Assembly: GCA_009781515.1 (NCBI GenBank)
Contig: WQXY01000015.1
Span: 1 to 57,183 of the forward strand
DNA length: 57,183 nucleotides
Reading direction: 5' to 3'
Source of the DNA: Oscillospiraceae bacterium
GTDB taxonomy: Bacteria > Bacillota > Clostridia > Oscillospirales > Oscillospiraceae
How positions within the stretch are numbered: position 1 is the first letter of the stretch; each line of letters starts with the position of its first letter. Shown here one piece after another: positions 56,837-57,183 of the stretch. The notes beneath the pieces are model-generated. The model was not told the origin of the DNA. It saw only the letters and a list, made by a program, of their open reading frames with translations, and did not search any database. The translations under genes and the position numbers were made by a program.

Positions 56837-57067
56837 GGGGTATTTTCAAATAATTTCAAGTATTTCACTTCATTTTTCAATGGAGTGATTTTTCATAATC
56901 CTTGCTCTAAAAGCCTTGTGCCAGTTCGGTAGGGTAGAATTACATCCGTTTATAAAATCGTTGCTTATACGAAGCAAAACCCCTAAAAAACGCACCTAAA
57001 AGATGTACTTTTCCGGCACCTATACCTTCAAATAAGCTACTTATTGTCTGTGAAAACCTTTTCGCGT

Positions 57068-57126
57068 CAAGAGCGAGCTTTAGCTCGTGAACAACGAACC
57101 GAAGGTTCGGGGTTCACTTGCTCTTG
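57068..57126. repeat. Cloverleaf-like inverted repeat near the right edge
   Basis: The outer stem CAAGAGC/GCTCTTG (57068-57074 and 57120-57126) encloses two arms: CGAGC-TTTA-GCTCG, and GTGAAC..GTTCAC nesting CGAACC-GAA-GGTTCG. It is probably a dispersed palindromic element or a terminator of the next gene. I see no gene that I can support in 56837-57183; short open frames at the edge are too small to judge. Confidence 0.5.
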
Positions 57127-57183
57127 TACGCCGCTCCTATTTTATGCTATTTTAAGGCTTTTCAGCACATCGGTGGTGAAAAG

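Noticed and set aside
57142-57183. Possible 3' end of a gene entering from the right edge on the minus strand
   Set aside because: Only about 13 codons are visible and all three frames end within 50 bases, so no coding claim can be supported.

Overview
The window looks like chromosomal DNA of an anaerobic member of the Bacillota, probably a Clostridia/Oscillospirales-type gut or rumen bacterium. The grounds are a class B sortase with an LPKTG-anchored Cna-B protein, a SleB-type cell wall hydrolase, many Gly/Asn/Pro-linker lipoproteins with CGG/CAG-type lipoboxes, Bsub-type DAHP synthase, strong AGGAGG-type ribosome sites and consensus TTGACA-17-TATAAT promoters. No taxonomic marker such as rRNA is present, so this is inference.

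Layout. 1-7 kb: an aromatic amino acid operon on the minus strand (aroF, tyrA, aroB, aroA). It is threaded with toxin-antitoxin (TA) type modules: a DUF3990/DUF3791 trio directly upstream, a HicAB pair inserted between aroF and tyrA, and another HicAB pair downstream. 7-24 kb: a four-gene minus-strand surface-adhesion unit of class B sortase, LytS-like histidine kinase, response regulator and a giant protein of about 4,585 residues with roughly 25 Cna-B repeats. 24-32 kb: a propeller/solute-binding lipoprotein, a SleB-type hydrolase, a radical SAM/SPASM enzyme overlapping a lipoprotein that has an unusual pre-signal leader, two unknown plus-strand genes, and a second lipoprotein carrying the same leader and upstream DNA. 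32-38 kb: an HEPN/MNT module lying between a decayed and an intact tRNA-Ala(GGC), then pheST and a bifunctional NAD(P)HX repair enzyme. 38-48 kb: small zinc-ribbon and hypothetical proteins, an EamA transporter, a radical SAM photolyase-like protein, a RelBE-type pair, a third HicAB pair and five related lipoproteins. Two of these lipoproteins share duplicated promoters with long ATGT tetranucleotide tracts. 48.6-50.7 kb: recG.

50.7-56.6 kb holds the most striking system, a complete diversity-generating retroelement (DGR). On the minus strand it comprises a lipoprotein target (BspA-like leucine-rich repeat plus DUF6273/C-type-lectin-like domain) whose 3' end is the variable repeat (VR), an Avd-like accessory gene, a 124-bp template repeat (TR), a DGR-type reverse transcriptase, and a zinc-ribbon membrane protein that directly follows the reverse transcriptase. 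TR and VR differ at 23 positions, and every one is an adenine in the TR coding strand. That is the diagnostic footprint of adenine-specific mutagenic retrohoming.

Recurrent themes are surface display (sortase/Cna-B, many lipoproteins, DGR-varied lectin), a high density of TA modules (three HicAB, one RelBE, one HEPN/MNT, one DUF3990/DUF3791 and possibly more), and small direct duplications flanking TA modules that suggest how they arrived.
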